This document shows, in pieces, positions 1-11,942 of a DNA stretch of 64,000 nucleotides (the stretch's first letter is position 1; each line of letters opens with the position of its first letter). The stretch lies in contig FJOG01000005.1 in NCBI GenBank assembly GCA_900073065.1, positions 310,001-374,000 on the forward strand. The letters run 5' to 3'. The DNA comes from Phialocephala subalpina (taxonomy: Eukaryota > Ascomycota > Leotiomycetes > Helotiales > Mollisiaceae). A program made the translations under genes and the position numbers. A model generated the notes under the pieces. The model did no database searches. It was not told where the DNA came from and saw only the letters and a program-made list of their open reading frames with translations.

Positions 1-322
1 CTTGTCCCGCAGTGTCCCAGATTTCGAATTTAATTGTTCGGGTTGGAAGGTTGCATTTCTGTGTGAGGAAGGCAGCTGTTCACAACTTCATTAGCCAACT
101 TCGAAATCCCATAGATGTAGCCTGATCCCGTACCTCCAATAGTTGGCTCTTTGTTCTCTTGGAAGTCGTTGTTGACGAAGCGCAATACTAGAGATGACTT
201 CAAACAATCAGTACATTGTCCATCTCTGCAAGGGACATCTGCCATACCTTTCCTACTGCTGCTTCACCTAGGAGTACCAGCTTCACACTGCTGCTCGGCT
301 TTGGTGCTGTTGCCTCCGCCAT
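1..322 (-). CDS. Rab5-type small GTPase (VPS21/YPT5), 5' part only
   Basis: Rab5 GTPases control early-endosome fusion and vacuolar protein sorting. The first three coding pieces are visible: 248-322, 134-197 and 1-75, separated by short GT..AG introns; the rest lies beyond the window edge. The protein starts MAEATAPKPSSS and carries the P-loop GEAAVGKS (residues 19-26), the switch I segment ending PTIGAAF, and the G3 motif WDTAGQ (residues 66-71). The run SSLVLRFVNNDFQENKEPTI followed by AAFLTQ is typical of the Rab5 subfamily rather than Rab7 or Rab11. The start is the ATG at 322, because the ORF upstream has no family similarity. It is transcribed away from KRI1, with 335 bases between the two starts. 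The G4 and G5 motifs and the C-terminal cysteines cannot be seen here. Confidence 0.93.
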
Positions 323-657
323 CGTCAGACTGTGGGTTGGATTGAGGACTTTATGCGTTGCGCGATTTGATTTTCGATAACGTCCCGTGAGTCGGCAAAC
401 GATGAGGAAGTACTGCACGTCCGGTGATAGACTTTGCAGAGACGTTGATGAACTTTACAAGGTTGAGATTTTGGGTATCTTTGATGCTCGTAGACCTGCA
501 GCTGGAGGTGACGATTCCTAAGGCGGGCATCTCGGACATGTTGAGTCTAGTCTCAATGCGGCTAGCGTTTGTCGGTGAACGTCTGATTGCTCCGACATTT
601 TTTTTGTCTTGGAAATATTTTGAATCTTTAGCATTGCACTTCTTAAAGACTATCACG
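323..657. promoter_or_regulatory. Divergent intergenic region RAB5 / KRI1
   Basis: These 335 bases separate two head-to-head start codons and must hold both promoters. It contains ORF fragments on both strands but no recognisable domain. No specific binding site is claimed. Confidence 0.5.
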
Positions 658-2659
658 ATGGCGAAAAGAAAGGCAGAAGACTTGAGTCAGGCGCCATCTA
701 TGAATGGCAGCAAGAAACTCAAGCAAGAGATCAAACAGCAAGCCAAGCCAAACCTCCTGGACGATAGCGATTCCGATGATAGCGACGAATCTCTTGGAGG
801 GGTCAAGCTTGATACGGGATTCAAGATCAATGAGGACTATGCGAAGAAGTTTGAGCATAACTCAAAGCGAGCAGAGCTTCATAGACGTAATTGATACTCC
901 CATATTTCATTCTGTATACTAACAATTTGCAGTTGAGGAAAAGTACCAAAGTACCTCAAAACCAAAGAATGGAAAGCAATACGGCGACAAGTACGATGAA
1001 GATTCTGAATCCTCATCAGACCCCGAAGACGAGGATGACGAAGGAATTCTAGCTACAGAGGACTTAGATGCCCAGATTACCGCAACTCTCAAAGCTATAC
1101 GAAGCAAGGACCCAGCTGTCTACAATAAGGATGTCACATTCTACGAGCCAATCGAGGAAGACGACGGCGATTCCGCAGAGGAGGGTGCGCCTAAGAAGGA
1201 GAAGTCCATGCATCTGAGCGACTATCACAGACAGAACCTTCTGAGTGGCTACACGGGGGCAGAAGAAGACGAAGCACCAGCACCTCGAACCTTCACCCAG
1301 GAGCAGGAAGACCTCAAGAAGTCAATTGTCAGCGAGATGCATGCGGCAGTGTTGGACGATTCAGAGGGTGAGGATGAGGACGGAGGATTCTTGGTTCCCA
1401 AGACAAAACCAGAGGCTGCGAACGAGGGCATCCACCCTTCCAGAGCATCGAAAGTCAAGGTCAATGTCGATGTCAAGACTGCAGATAAGGACCCAGAAAA
1501 CTTTCTTTCGAATTTCATGGCAGCTCGTGCTTGGGTACCTTCCGATGGATCACGATTTCAACCTTTCGAATCTGACGATGAGGAGGAAGATGAGCGGGCT
1601 GAGAAGTTCGAAGAGGCTTACAATCTACGATTTGAGGATCCCAAGAGCAGCAATGAGATGTTGAAGTCGTACGCAAGAGATGTGGTTGCAGCAAAGTCCG
1701 TCCGTCGGGATGAGGTTAGCGGCAGAAAGAAGCAGCGAGATTTGCAACGGGAGAAGAAGGAAGCGGAAAAGCGGGAAAGAGACGAGGAACGAGCACAACT
1801 GAGACGTCTGAAAATCGAAGACGCGGAAGAGAAGCTTCAGAAGATCAAGAAGGCTGCTGGTATCAGGGGCAAAGCCCTCAAGAACGAGGAATGGACCAAG
1901 TTCTTAGGCGAAGACTGGGACGATGATCAGTGGGAGTCAGAGATGAACAAGCGCTTTGGTGATGATTATTATGCCGAACAAGAGGCGGGATCAGACGGTG
2001 GATCAGACGATGATGCAGAGGCTGGCAAGAAAAAGAAGAAAAATGTCAAGAAGCCAGAGTGGGACGATGATATCGACATCAAGGATCTCATTCCCGATTT
2101 CGACGACGAAGAGACAGAAAAACCTACTTTCACCCTTTCTGATTCCGATGAGGAAGGAGACGACGATTTGGCGCCCAAGAAGTCCAATACGAGCAAGGAC
2201 AGGCAAAAAGAGAAGCAGGAAAAGAAAAAGGCAGCACGTCTTGAGAGGAAGAAGATCGAAGAGCTTGTCGACAGCAAGATGGATCTGGATATTCCTACGA
2301 AATCCAAACAGCCGTCACTCTTCAGATACCGGGAGACATCACCTACATCATTTGGCTTGACTGCCAAAGATATTCTCATGGCACCTGAGGCGGCTCTGAA
2401 CGAATTTGCTGGTCTGAAAAAGATTGCTACCTTCCGAGACGCCGAGAAGAAGCGTAAGGATAAAAAGCATCTTGGTAAGAAGGCTAGACTTCGTCAATGG
2501 AGGAAGGATACCTTTGGGAACGAGGATGGGCCAGAGGTCATTATCGGTGGGAATAATGACGGCGGGATGGGGCTGAAGGGCGACGGGGTTGATATTGTTG
2601 AGGGTGGCAGGAAAAAGAAGAAGCGGTCTCGAAAGAGCAAGGGACTAGCAGCAGAATAG
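658..2659 (+). CDS. KRI1: KRI1-like ribosome biogenesis protein
   Basis: Kri1 is a nucleolar protein needed for 40S subunit assembly. Exons are 658-886 and 933-2659; the 46-base intron has a perfect TACTAAC branch site at 916-922. The product is 651 residues. It has the long acidic and lysine-rich stretches of the family, an N-terminal part ending in HNSKRAELHRLEEKY across the splice junction, and the conserved C-terminal block around residues 540-615 (SFGLTAKDIL, LNEFAGLKKIATFRD, KKARLRQWRKDTFG). The start is the ATG at 658, followed by MAKRKAEDL; the longer upstream ORF lacks similarity. KRI1 converges with the MFS gene downstream. I am confident in the family; the assembly role is known from yeast. 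Confidence 0.93.
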
Positions 2660-3182
2660 ACTCTCGAGAATCTTGTAGATACTATCAATGTCAGATCATT
2701 TCGAGTCATAGATATGGCGCCGACTTCACAACTTCTTTGGGTGTACCAACAGCATGAACATGGGATTATTTCGGAGAAGGTGCTTCTCAAGAATCTACGA
2801 GAATTCGAGGGACATTAGACGTCAAATGCGAGGTTCACGGGCATCGAAGTAAGACCCAAGAAACACAAACTTCATTTTGATTCTCTTGATACCAATGCCA
2901 ACATGGACACACTCACGATTTGTTTTAACTACAAGTCTACAACTTACAGGACCATCATCCACAGTCATTCTTCTAGCACAAGATAGGCAGTCAGGGTGAC
3001 GGAATTTTCTAATTACAAATAACTAAGTTGGGAATCTACAAAGTATCCACCAAATGCAACATCATGCGTACAGCAAGGACACAAACAATGTACCGAACGA
3101 TAATACCTTCCCACGCTATGCAAGCGCCATCTACCATCTATACCATATGATCCTCAAGTAACTCATCTCATCTCATCATAAT
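2660..3182. other. Intergenic region between convergent genes
   Basis: About 520 bases between the 3' ends of KRI1 and the MFS transporter, presumably both 3' UTRs and terminators. I see no gene, repeat or RNA structure in it. Confidence 0.5.
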
Positions 3183-5494
3183 TTATCTCGTCGTTTTTCT
3201 TCCCATCTCCCCACGCTCAGCAGCCATATCAGTATTAGCCTTTTCAGCTTCGTCTTTCTTCATCCGCTCTTCCTCAACGGGGAGCTCCTGCCCCTCTTCT
3301 TCATCCGTGATATTAGTGTTGGTGTCGCTTCCACCTTTGATCTGAGCTAACACCTCCGCAGCTTTTGCCGCATACCTACATTTCATCCTGATTTTTTTTC
3401 CATATTTGTAAAAAAGAAAGGGAAATGGTACACAGCCCAGTGATAGGAAAGCTGGAATTGATGACGCCCAATGAATTCCGAGGTTTTGATACATGTCTAT
3501 TCTCGAAAATTAGTTAAGGGGAAAGGGGGTAAGCGAGGAATGATTTACAGGTGGTGAAAAGTGGGAACGCTGCACCGAACAATGATCTGAGGACACTATT
3601 GGCTGCGAGGACTGATGCCGCGTAGATTACGTAGGCGTCAACTGTAGATAAATTAGTATGAAATTTGAAGCATGGCTTGGGAGTCGAGGAGCTGAGGAGC
3701 CGAATGCGCAAGACTCTCGAAGAGTTCGGCTCTGAATCTCCCTTCAAATAAAGGGTAGAATTTCACATACTGAGGTAATTCCTGCGGCCAAAGTCAGCAT
3801 TTGTCGCCCGGGAGGTTCAGACGAAGCTTACATGATGCTCAAGAACACCAACACCATGCCAAAGCCAAATGGAGCTGTCGCAATGATGGACACACTCCAG
3901 TGTATGCTAGGGCCATTTGTCCATGCAAACCAAAATAATCCGATCGGTAAGACACACGACCCTATCATAGCGGGAGGCAGTCGAACCTCTGGAGGAGCAT
4001 TTCCTCTGTGCTTTTTTTCAACTAACTCATAACGCTTATTATCAAAGATCGAATAAGCAACAGCCATGAGCTCGCCAACCATAACACCGATGAACGCCAG
4101 ACCTCCAATTCCTGGAGACCAGCCTCGACCTTGCTGATATACAATTGGGAAGGCGGCAAACATCATGTACAACGTTCCGTAAATGACGGCCATATATATA
4201 CTCAGGAGAAGCACGATAGGCTCGCTGAAGAGGAGAATCCATGGCCTAGACAGCGCCGTCTTGAATTCCTGCTTGATCGACTTCGCACCTTGATCGATTT
4301 CCATCTTCGACTTGTATACCTTGCTAGTCATCTTCGAGAGCTTTGCGGCGCGGCGGCGGAGGATAACGGGGGTGTAGGTCTCGGGAATAGTGAGTGTTCC
4401 TATGATCCCTGTTTGTCATGATCTCGGAGTCAGCTAACTTCTTTGTATGTTTCAAGAGCAAAAATGAATGTCTTACGAGTGCCTCTGGAACACATCTGGA
4501 GTCCATATGGGGCAATGCACTCCAGAGACACGCGAGAGAGGGAATAATTCTCCGAGAAATTGACACTTACAAAGGGCTCCAGTAAATATTGCCATCAGAC
4601 CTTCCACCCACCTCCAACCTTCTGTCTCACCAAGAAAGCCTCCAATGATCGGGCCTGGACACCAATCTGTTAGCATCTGCATATACTCATGTCGAATGAA
4701 GCTCACCAAGTACAGGTCCTAAGAAAGGCGCTGCTGCAAAGACACTCATCGCCATACCACGCTGCGAAGCAGGGAACATATCAGCAATCACCCCTCCCGC
4801 ATTCGTCAATGGTGACGAGCCAAAAGCACCAGCGAAGAACCGCAGAATGATAAGTGTCTGAGCATTCTGCGCGCCTGCTGCTCCAGCATTAAAAAATGTC
4901 AGTATGGCGTACGTCCCGAAGAACAGAACCTGTCTTCCATACAGCTCAGACATGGGAGCCCATATTAACGGTCCGATGGCGAATCCCAGGACGAAAAGTG
5001 ATATTCCAAGTGTTGCCACCTCTGTGCCAATACTGAATTCTGCAAGAATCTCTTCGATGCCTCCTGAATAGGCGGATGATACGAATGCTACTGCGAGTGT
5101 TGCCTGTTTAAAGAAAAGTTAGATCTTGATCAGTGATTGAGATTGCTTTGGAGTAAAGAGGAAACCAAATGGTTTTTGTTGATCGATAAATGTTCACGTA
5201 GTGACTTACAAAAGCTACAAGGATTGTAATGGTCCATTTCTTCCATTGAGGAAAGAGCATGGGATTCCTCCTGTCATTTTCGATATACTCGACGACATAA
5301 GGATCTTGTTCTGTCCCAGATCCTTTGTACGGCCAGTTCAATACCTCAGGCGTGACATGAGTTTGGTCGAACACCAATTCCCAGTGGGATGCCTTCTCTT
5401 GCGGCCCAGGTTTTCCTCGGGTCTCGATATCGTGTGGTGCCTCATATGTCTCCGCCGCAGTCGTCGATGATGATGAAGAGGTTGGTGCTGGCAT
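3183..5494 (-). CDS. MFS transporter, DHA1 (drug:H+ antiporter-like) family
   Basis: A plasma-membrane proton antiporter of the fungal polyamine/drug-resistance type. Seven exons: 5210-5494, 4707-5103, 4571-4654, 4408... to 3832, a microexon 3771-3781, 3549-3641 and 3183-3496, giving 586 residues. After a hydrophilic N-terminus (about 90 residues, ending [10 protein letters not shown]) come twelve expected helices. Visible family marks are motif [11 protein letters not shown] (residues 144-153), the segment [17 protein letters not shown], the helix-5 motif [24 protein letters not shown] in the central loop, and [19 protein letters not shown] with [11 protein letters not shown] near the end. 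The charged tail ([14 protein letters not shown]) is cytoplasmic by family topology. The substrate cannot be told from sequence; Tpo1/Flu1-like export is an inference from the family. No transcription-factor gene or biosynthetic cluster adjoins it. Confidence 0.9.
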
Positions 5495-6438
5495 AGTGTG
5501 ATCTTGCCGTGTAGAATCAGAATGGTTGATTAAGAAGGGAAGGAACGACAGTCAAGAAAATCCGAAAACTAAAAGAGAACATGGCAGCGAATAACATCGA
5601 GGACGCGCTAGATATAGAATCCGACAATACTTGCTGTCGGCATCTGGTGGGAGCGACGAAGCCATCATAACTTCCGCATCTCCATCTAACGCCCGCCCCC
5701 ACCTACTTTGTTCATACTTTGTGAACGCATTATTTTGCACAAAGTCTGCATAAGTCTAAGAAATCGATGTTCTGGAATAGCCTTTGGCCGTCGATTGCAG
5801 CCTAGCATCGCTGCAATGGCGAACAGGAGCCTCAAGTTGGTGTTGGTGGGCACTCTCGGTGCCGTCATCCCGGATTCGATTGTCTGTGCTTCGCGTGGAT
5901 TTCTAAGGAGATAATACCCTTAAATCGAAAAACGGTAAGTGGCTTGATATCCACCGGAAACAGCCAATCACGAATTAGGATCCCGTTAAGAAAAGACCAA
6001 ATGAGGGGGCGGAGATGCCGTTGAGCCGGGAAAATTCATTGGGCCGTTTCCGTACATACACAACTGTTGCACAACCTTCAGCACTGGAGTTAAAGATCTT
6101 GAAGCCGAATTGTACATTTCCAGCGACGGAATTACCCGCAAGACTCGAGTGACACGTAAGTCCCGACACTGAGCGGGACATCTCAATACTGTAGTCTCAA
6201 ATCCTCTGTACTGGACGTAGCGGATACTAAACCCGCAGCAACGGAGGTCAATCCCGACACCCTGGAAAAGGGGTTTCCAATGATAAATACATCTTTGGCC
6301 ATCAGAATCCAAATGTACAAAACTTGCACTGCAATGCCACGGCATGCAGAGACTCCGACAACTCGGGAGTCTTCAGAGCTGACACAATGTGGAGAGGTGT
6401 AGGCGAATGTCCACTCAGTGCGTATATCTCGGCCGAGA
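5495..6438. other. Intergenic region, MFS promoter side and 3' flank of RCM1
   Basis: About 940 bases upstream of the MFS start and downstream of the RCM1 stop. Small ORFs occur on both strands, but none has recognisable similarity or splice partners. It should contain the MFS promoter. Confidence 0.45.
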
Positions 6439-8386
6439 TCACTTCTTTCGCCGTTTTTTGTCGGGCTTGATACCTAGCTGTGGTCGCTTATGTACCGTCT
6501 TACCCTTCTTTAAAGAAGTGCTGTTGTCCTCATGTTCATTTCGTGCCAGAACGACCGTAGGGATGCTCGGCTTTGCATCTCCGATAATGTCATCTTCGAA
6601 ACCGCCCCACTCTTCTTCCTCGTCTTCCTCGTATTTGCTGTCTCCTTGTCCTTCCTTGTCAAGGATTCCATTTATCTCTGTGCCGATGGTGTCTGCTGGT
6701 TGTACCTTCATTGGAAAGCCCATAAGATCACGAACAAGGTGCCCACGCTCGTCTCGTAGAAACTGTGCTTCCACGCCAGCTGCTGGGCCTTGGTTTCTCA
6801 CAAATCCCGCCAGAAAGAAACCCATAGTGCCATGATAATCGTCCTTGTTGGCTCTGATGCAGGCCTCAGAAATCTCATCATTGCCATGACAATCGTCTCT
6901 TGATCCTCGAACCGGCCATTCTCTCATCCCCCTGATCTGCTCGCTACGCTTTAAGATGCGCCAGCCTTTCTCCTTCGCGATCGGGTGATCTAACGCTTTT
7001 TGAACTACATCCTCGTTCTCCTCAGCGTGGATAGAGCATGTCGAGTAGGTAATTTTTCGTGCTGCTGGAAATTTGAACGCATGTAGAAGCAACTCAAGTT
7101 GGAATTTTGACAGAGCCTCAAGTCGTGTCCTCAATTCTTCTTCCGAATTGACAGCTGTCACCTCTCCATCATCATCTACCATGACATCGAGAGAAGGTGC
7201 TTGGTCATCTTCGCGTTTCCGCTTCCGGGTTTCTTCCTTAGGCTGAGGGGCTTTGGCACCTTTCTTGGGTGGTTTTGATCCAGCCTTATTGGGCTCCTTG
7301 AGCACAGGCAGGTGTAATTCCGGCATGTCGTCCCGGCCAATAATTCCACTCCCCGAGCAACTAGGATCCAATAAAAGTGCTCCAACATTCTTGAAGGCTG
7401 GCGAATCTGGATCCGTCTTCAAGAAATCTTGCCCTGGGTGAAGGTTCGTCCAGGTGTGTGAACCAGCTAGATTTACCATCTTCTCCAGGGTCTCGGCTCT
7501 TCCCTTGTTCTTTTCGAAAGCATGGATACTTTGCGAGCATTCGTCAGGTTCCGAGCTGTGTGTTAAGAGAATGGCTGCGATGTGAGTTGTCTTGTTTCCG
7601 GGTGCAGAGCACGTGTCCACGATATCACCATCTTCAGGTAGTGGATCGAGAAGGTAGGCTGGAAAACATGAAGCCTTGTCCTGGAAGATTATCTCTCCAG
7701 ACTTGTAAGCATCGCTCTTTGATAAATCAAGACTTGGTGTGATAGCCAGAAGATTGGGAATGTTGCCATCGACAAAGAGTCGTTTGGATCCTCTTCGCCG
7801 AACGGCGTCCACTGTTGTTGCCTTTTCGTATCCTGAGAAAGTCGTTTCGAGCTGATCTTCTAGAGTAGTCTTTAATGTGTTGATTCGTACCCATCGAGGA
7901 TGGGGCCTGTCGGAGGTGTCTGACGCATTTTCCAGGCCTGCTTCGATGTGTGCCTTGAAAGCTTCGAGAGTGCTGAGCTTTCGACGAATCCTCGCCTTGG
8001 TCAATTCAGCTTGTAATCTCGCTTTGTGCCGTTCAACTGCGCTTCTGAGACCATGAATTGCAGGAAGAGCTATGCCACGTTTTGCCAGCAGAAGATCATG
8101 AACCAGAAGAATTGATAAAATAGGCGTCACCTGTAAAAATTTCTAGCATTAGCATGATCTTTCAACAAGGTTTGGGAGATGGAACCTTTCGCTCAAGACG
8201 GAGCAAGTCAGCATTTTCTACAATTTCCTTCAACACAGAACTCCACTTGCATGCCTCAATGGCCAGTGCATAAACCTGAGCTGGTTGAGATTTCAGATCC
8301 TTCTTGCTGAATATCCTGGACTTAAGACTGCCCCCTGCATTAGTTGGAGCAGTCAAAAGGTCAGCTGCTTCGTAGTAAAGTGACAT
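6439..8386 (-). CDS. RCM1: 25S rRNA (cytosine-C5) methyltransferase, NSUN5/Rcm1 family
   Basis: An S-adenosylmethionine-dependent RNA m5C methyltransferase; yeast Rcm1 and human NSUN5 modify one cytosine of the large-subunit rRNA in the nucleolus. Exons 8186-8386 and 6439-8130 give 630 residues. Visible motifs are RINTLK, the SAM-binding DTCSAPGNKTTH (residues 239-250), motif IV DPSCSGSG (322-329; Cys325 releases the product) and TYSTCS (427-432; Cys431 is the attacking nucleophile). An acidic and lysine-rich insert (about 340-400) lies between motifs IV and VI, longer than in the human protein. The C-terminal tail is basic (KPDKKRRKK), consistent with nucleolar location. The N-terminal exon (MSLYYEAADLL) matches the conserved NSUN5 start. 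Both catalytic cysteines are present, so the enzyme should be active. Confidence 0.94.
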
Positions 8387-8952
8387 AGCACAGATATGGC
8401 CACGGCCTTCTTAAGCAGTTTCAGAGAAGGAGAACCACGATACGAGATGCTTCTCAGTACATTCTTCACCCGAAGAACAATAAGGCACTTCTTGGTGGTT
8501 GTCAATGCAGATGGTGGAATGTTGTTTGTTCGAGAACTTTCTTTTTCTTTTAAATTTCGGAGAAACATGATTCGCTTACTTGCAGGGGTAGCTAGCGCAT
8601 CCTAGCTGACCTCGAGGAAACAACCACATTCGAATATTTCATTTTATCCTACCGAGAACGGTATTCTTGTATCAAGTTGGTCATGATCCAGTGTTTTGAT
8701 TGTTGCTCACTACCAAATCCAAGGCCAGATTCTGACTTCAACTCTGGTCAATTTTCCTACCTAGCTCTTCACCACAATTCTTTTCTCTGCGTCAATTATC
8801 ATTATGCGCCTTGCTGAGTAACCATATCAGCATAGAATTTGATATGTTCTCAAGTTCAGGGATCAGTTTTGCTTGTAAGCGACAGAATATACTTAAATGG
8901 AAAGCTACCCCTCATTTTACTTCATTCACCGCACACTATCCAGACAATCGCA
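8387..8952. promoter_or_regulatory. Divergent intergenic region RCM1 / GFA-like gene
   Basis: 566 bases between two head-to-head starts. No recognisable gene; short ORFs only. It presumably holds both promoters. Confidence 0.45.
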
Positions 8953-9461
8953 ATGGCATCTTCAAATACAGTCAGTGGTGCTTGCAATTGCGGGAAGATC
9001 ACTGTCAAACTTTCAGAATCATCATTCCCTTCATCTGTTTCCCTCTGTCATTGTTTGAACTGCAGGGCCTCAGGCGGATCTCTGTAAGAGAACCCAAATC
9101 CATGTTTAAGTCCATGACTGACATTTTGAGATTTGCCGTCAACATAATCGTGCCGAGCAAGGATATCGAAGTCCAAGGGCTACCCAAGATCCATGTTGAT
9201 ACTGCGAATTCGGGAAACCATGCAAATCGTCATTTCTGCGGTGACTGTGGATCGTATGTTTTGAAAGAGTTGTGTTTTATCTCGCTGATTATTGGTAGTC
9301 CTATCATGACTATTGTGGCTGAAAAGCCCGAGACGGCTTTTTTGAAAGGAGGGTTATTCGCCAAGTTTGGATATGGTCTGCCTGCACCGGGTCGGGAACA
9401 GTTTTGGAGGCGAGCTGAGAAATGGGAAAAGCCAAGGGAGGGTGTTACCCTGATCGAATGA
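8953..9461 (+). CDS. GFA-like (CENP-V/GFA domain) zinc protein
   Basis: Proteins of the GFA (glutathione-dependent formaldehyde-activating) family share an Mss4-like fold with bound zinc. Exons 8953-9083, 9131-9253 and 9299-9461 give 138 residues. Cysteine pairs are placed as in the family: GACNCGKI (Cys11, Cys13), CHCLNCRASGG (32-42) and HFCGDCGSPI in the second half. The third piece is joined by removing a 45-base intron, 9254-9298, that has no stop and keeps frame; I treat it as an intron because it has GTATGT and TAG ends and its removal restores the usual CGDCGSP. The end EQFWRRAEKWEKPREGV is also family-like. Most fungal members have unknown substrates, so no specific reaction is assigned. 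Confidence 0.85.
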
Positions 9462-9626
9462 GTTTTTGGTCACATAGATACCTTGCACTTTATGGAGACT
9501 TCACAAGTATGAAATCCTTTCCGGCTGTACATGAACCCTCTCTACTCTAAGGTCAATATCTTCAAAACGTAGCATGCTTCCATTTCGTCCACTAACGTCA
9601 AGCATTGCTGTCCATAATGCTTCTGT

Positions 9627-10147
9627 TTAGACACGCATTGGTAGTCCCAACCCCAGAACTTCCTCCTTCAGGAATTCCATCACTGCCTCTCCTCCCTTTG
9701 TGGCATTCAATCCAGGCGGAATTGCAATTGTCTTGATGCCAGGAATCATCTCTCTCGCAGTCGCTTGAATCAAGCTCTGCTGCTCTACCGTCCATTGACT
9801 CGAGCAGATCTGGAAAGTTCGTCGTTAGTCCAGCTATCAAGAGGAAGAAACCACCCACCAGGATATGTGGAGTGACCATCAATGACTCTAGTAGAGTTTT
9901 GACACCGTATATAGCTGTAGGTGAGAATAGTCAGAGTTCTTGTTCTCATCGTGATATACACCACTCGCCATTTGTGTTGGCAACATGCACTAAGTTGTAT
10001 TTCTGGCTGAGGTCCTAAACAATGTCAGTGAATGGTTCGGCAACAGGTACAGCATGTGTCATTTACCTTGGTGAGAATAGCTACAAGCTCTTTTGCTTTC
10101 TCTGGCGTCATGTTCACTGACACAATGTACATAGCCTGGTTAGACAT
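9627..10147 (-). CDS. Small conserved-looking protein of unknown function
   Basis: I do not recognise the family. Four exons, 10067-10147, 9960-10014, 9859-9914 and 9627-9809, join in one frame to give 124 residues starting MSNQAMYIVSVNM. All three introns have GT..AG ends. The sequence alternates strand and helix (MYIVSVNM, AKELVAILTK, YNLVHVANTNG, IKTIAIPPGLNATKGGEA), which suggests a small alpha/beta fold, perhaps a ferredoxin-like or dimeric alpha-beta-barrel stress protein; that is only an inference from pattern. No signal peptide or membrane segment is seen. It converges with the GFA-like gene and faces away from PRP18. The regular splice structure and sensible codon use argue that it is real. 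Confidence 0.6.
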
Positions 10148-10874
10148 CTTGGAAGTTAAGAAGATGGAACTCAAAGTTGAAGGGAGAGAAGGTCCATGTG
10201 CGATGAGGTGAATTTCGTTTCATGAGAGTAAATACTCGTCTATCTACCTCTTTTCCGATAGAAGTGCAATTGAATTGGTTCATACGAGCATTATCGCCGA
10301 CCTGAAAAGCGGACTTTAGGTACGAACAACTATTGGAACGGAGATCCTGAGTTTCCTAAGCAGCTATGGTATTGGTTTGAACAAGGAAGACGTTCACGCA
10401 GCCACACTAGCTTCGGCGTTATGCAGACTGCTTGATGTGTCTTGTACCTGCATCACAGGTGATGAGGTGAGCCAGCCATCATCAATTGACCCCGCCGAGC
10501 CCGCTTGCTCGTCGGCTTTAAGGCCATGATTTTTACGGAACATAAAGTCCCAATAAATGGTAGATCATTGGTCAAGATCGTACAAGTTCTGAAATCCACA
10601 GGACAGAACGGAAAGCTCGAAAGGTCCGCTAATAGCTCGTTAAGAACACAAGCAGAACCAAAAACATCTGCATACTTGATAAAGAGATTATTTGGGCAGC
10701 CCCCGCACTGTTCAGAGAGCTATGGCTGGACTTGAAGCGGCTGCAAAGTCCAAAGAGAAAATGCAGCAAATTTAAATAGACGGCGCGGGCCAGACTAGAA
10801 ACGCTGGACTGGAAGCAGGACTCACACTTCCGGGAAGTACACTGCAGTGGAAGGTAGTGATCAGATTGATTTTC
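10148..10874. other. Intergenic region
   Basis: About 730 bases between the 5' end of the small unknown gene and the 3' end of PRP18. No gene or repeat recognised. Confidence 0.45.
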
Positions 10875-11942
10875 TCAGCCCATTAGCTGCCTGATATCTT
10901 CAGGTGGCCACCTAACTTGTGCAAAGCTCAAACACCTCTTGATGCTTTGTAGGAACTTTCTCGTGACCTCGTCTCCCATGACATGTCCCTTGTCACTCTC
11001 ATGAAGCTTCTCTCGAGCACTACGCTCGTGGATACCAACCATAGTAACACCAATGGGCCAAGCAGCTTTGCCAATACTCAGGCGAAGATAGCCATCGTTT
11101 GCATCCACGTATCGTTTTTCTTGTGCTGCCTTGACGATTTCCACCACAGGCTCCAGCACTCCATCGTCGAGGTCGCCCTTCTCGAATTTTCTGAACAACT
11201 GCAACAATCAGCTTCTGTGTATATGCGATAAGGACATCGGAATTACTGGAGTCATGTTCTCCTTGCTCTGAACCATGGCGTTGTAAGCGGCCTTGCTTGC
11301 AAATGTATCCCTCTTCTCCTTCTGCAGCGCAGACTCCCATTCAGTCAACACCATAGTGAAGTAAGAAGCTAGCTGCCTAAACAGAAACTTCTTTCCCTCC
11401 TCGTCTTTGGGAACCGTATCGACCTTCATATCCTTCTCCTCCACAAGCTCCAGAGACGTTGGTATTGGGCCAGTAGTCATAACAATACCCAGCTTCCTAA
11501 ACCTCCTCAGCCTCTGCTTATGACTCTCCCCAAACAGCGTAGCAGGTTGACCCATCTCCCTCAATTTCTCAATCAGCTCATCATCCTTGATATCGTCAAC
11601 CTCGACCTCTTCACTGGTCTCTTTCACCAGTTCCGGCAATCCCAGTCTCTTCCTCCTAGCTGCTTCCTCCTCAGCCTCCTGCTCTTCTCTCCGCCGTCTG
11701 GACTCCTCAGCAAGCTTCTGCCGCTTTTCTTCTCGTACGAGATTTGCTTCTGCTTCTTCATCTTCACGCTTCCGCTTTTGCGCGAGCTTTGCTTCCTTCT
11801 CGGCTTCAATTGCTCGTTGTTCGGCCAGGTATCTCTCGCGCCTCTCTGCCTCGATCTCGGAGCGCTTCATGTACTTCTTCGTGGGCTCTGTGGACGATTT
11901 TCCCTTTGAGATCTCCTTGGACATCAGCGCCGCGAAGTCCAT
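10875..11942 (-). CDS. PRP18: Pre-mRNA-splicing factor 18
   Basis: Prp18 acts in the second catalytic step of splicing, with Slu7 and the U5 snRNP. Exons 11247-11942 and 10875-11198 give 339 residues. An N-terminal coiled, highly charged region (residues about 20-100, many EAERRER-type repeats) is followed by the SFM/PRP4-like motif, DDELIEKLREMGQPATLFGE, and the C-terminal Prp18 helical domain with MVQSKENMTPLFRKFEKGDL across the splice junction and SIGKAAWPIGVTMVGIHERS, which matches the highly conserved loop of the family. The start at 11942 (MDFAALMSKEI) is preferred over an upstream in-frame ATG at 12014. It forms a head-to-head pair with SAP18. Confidence 0.94.
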
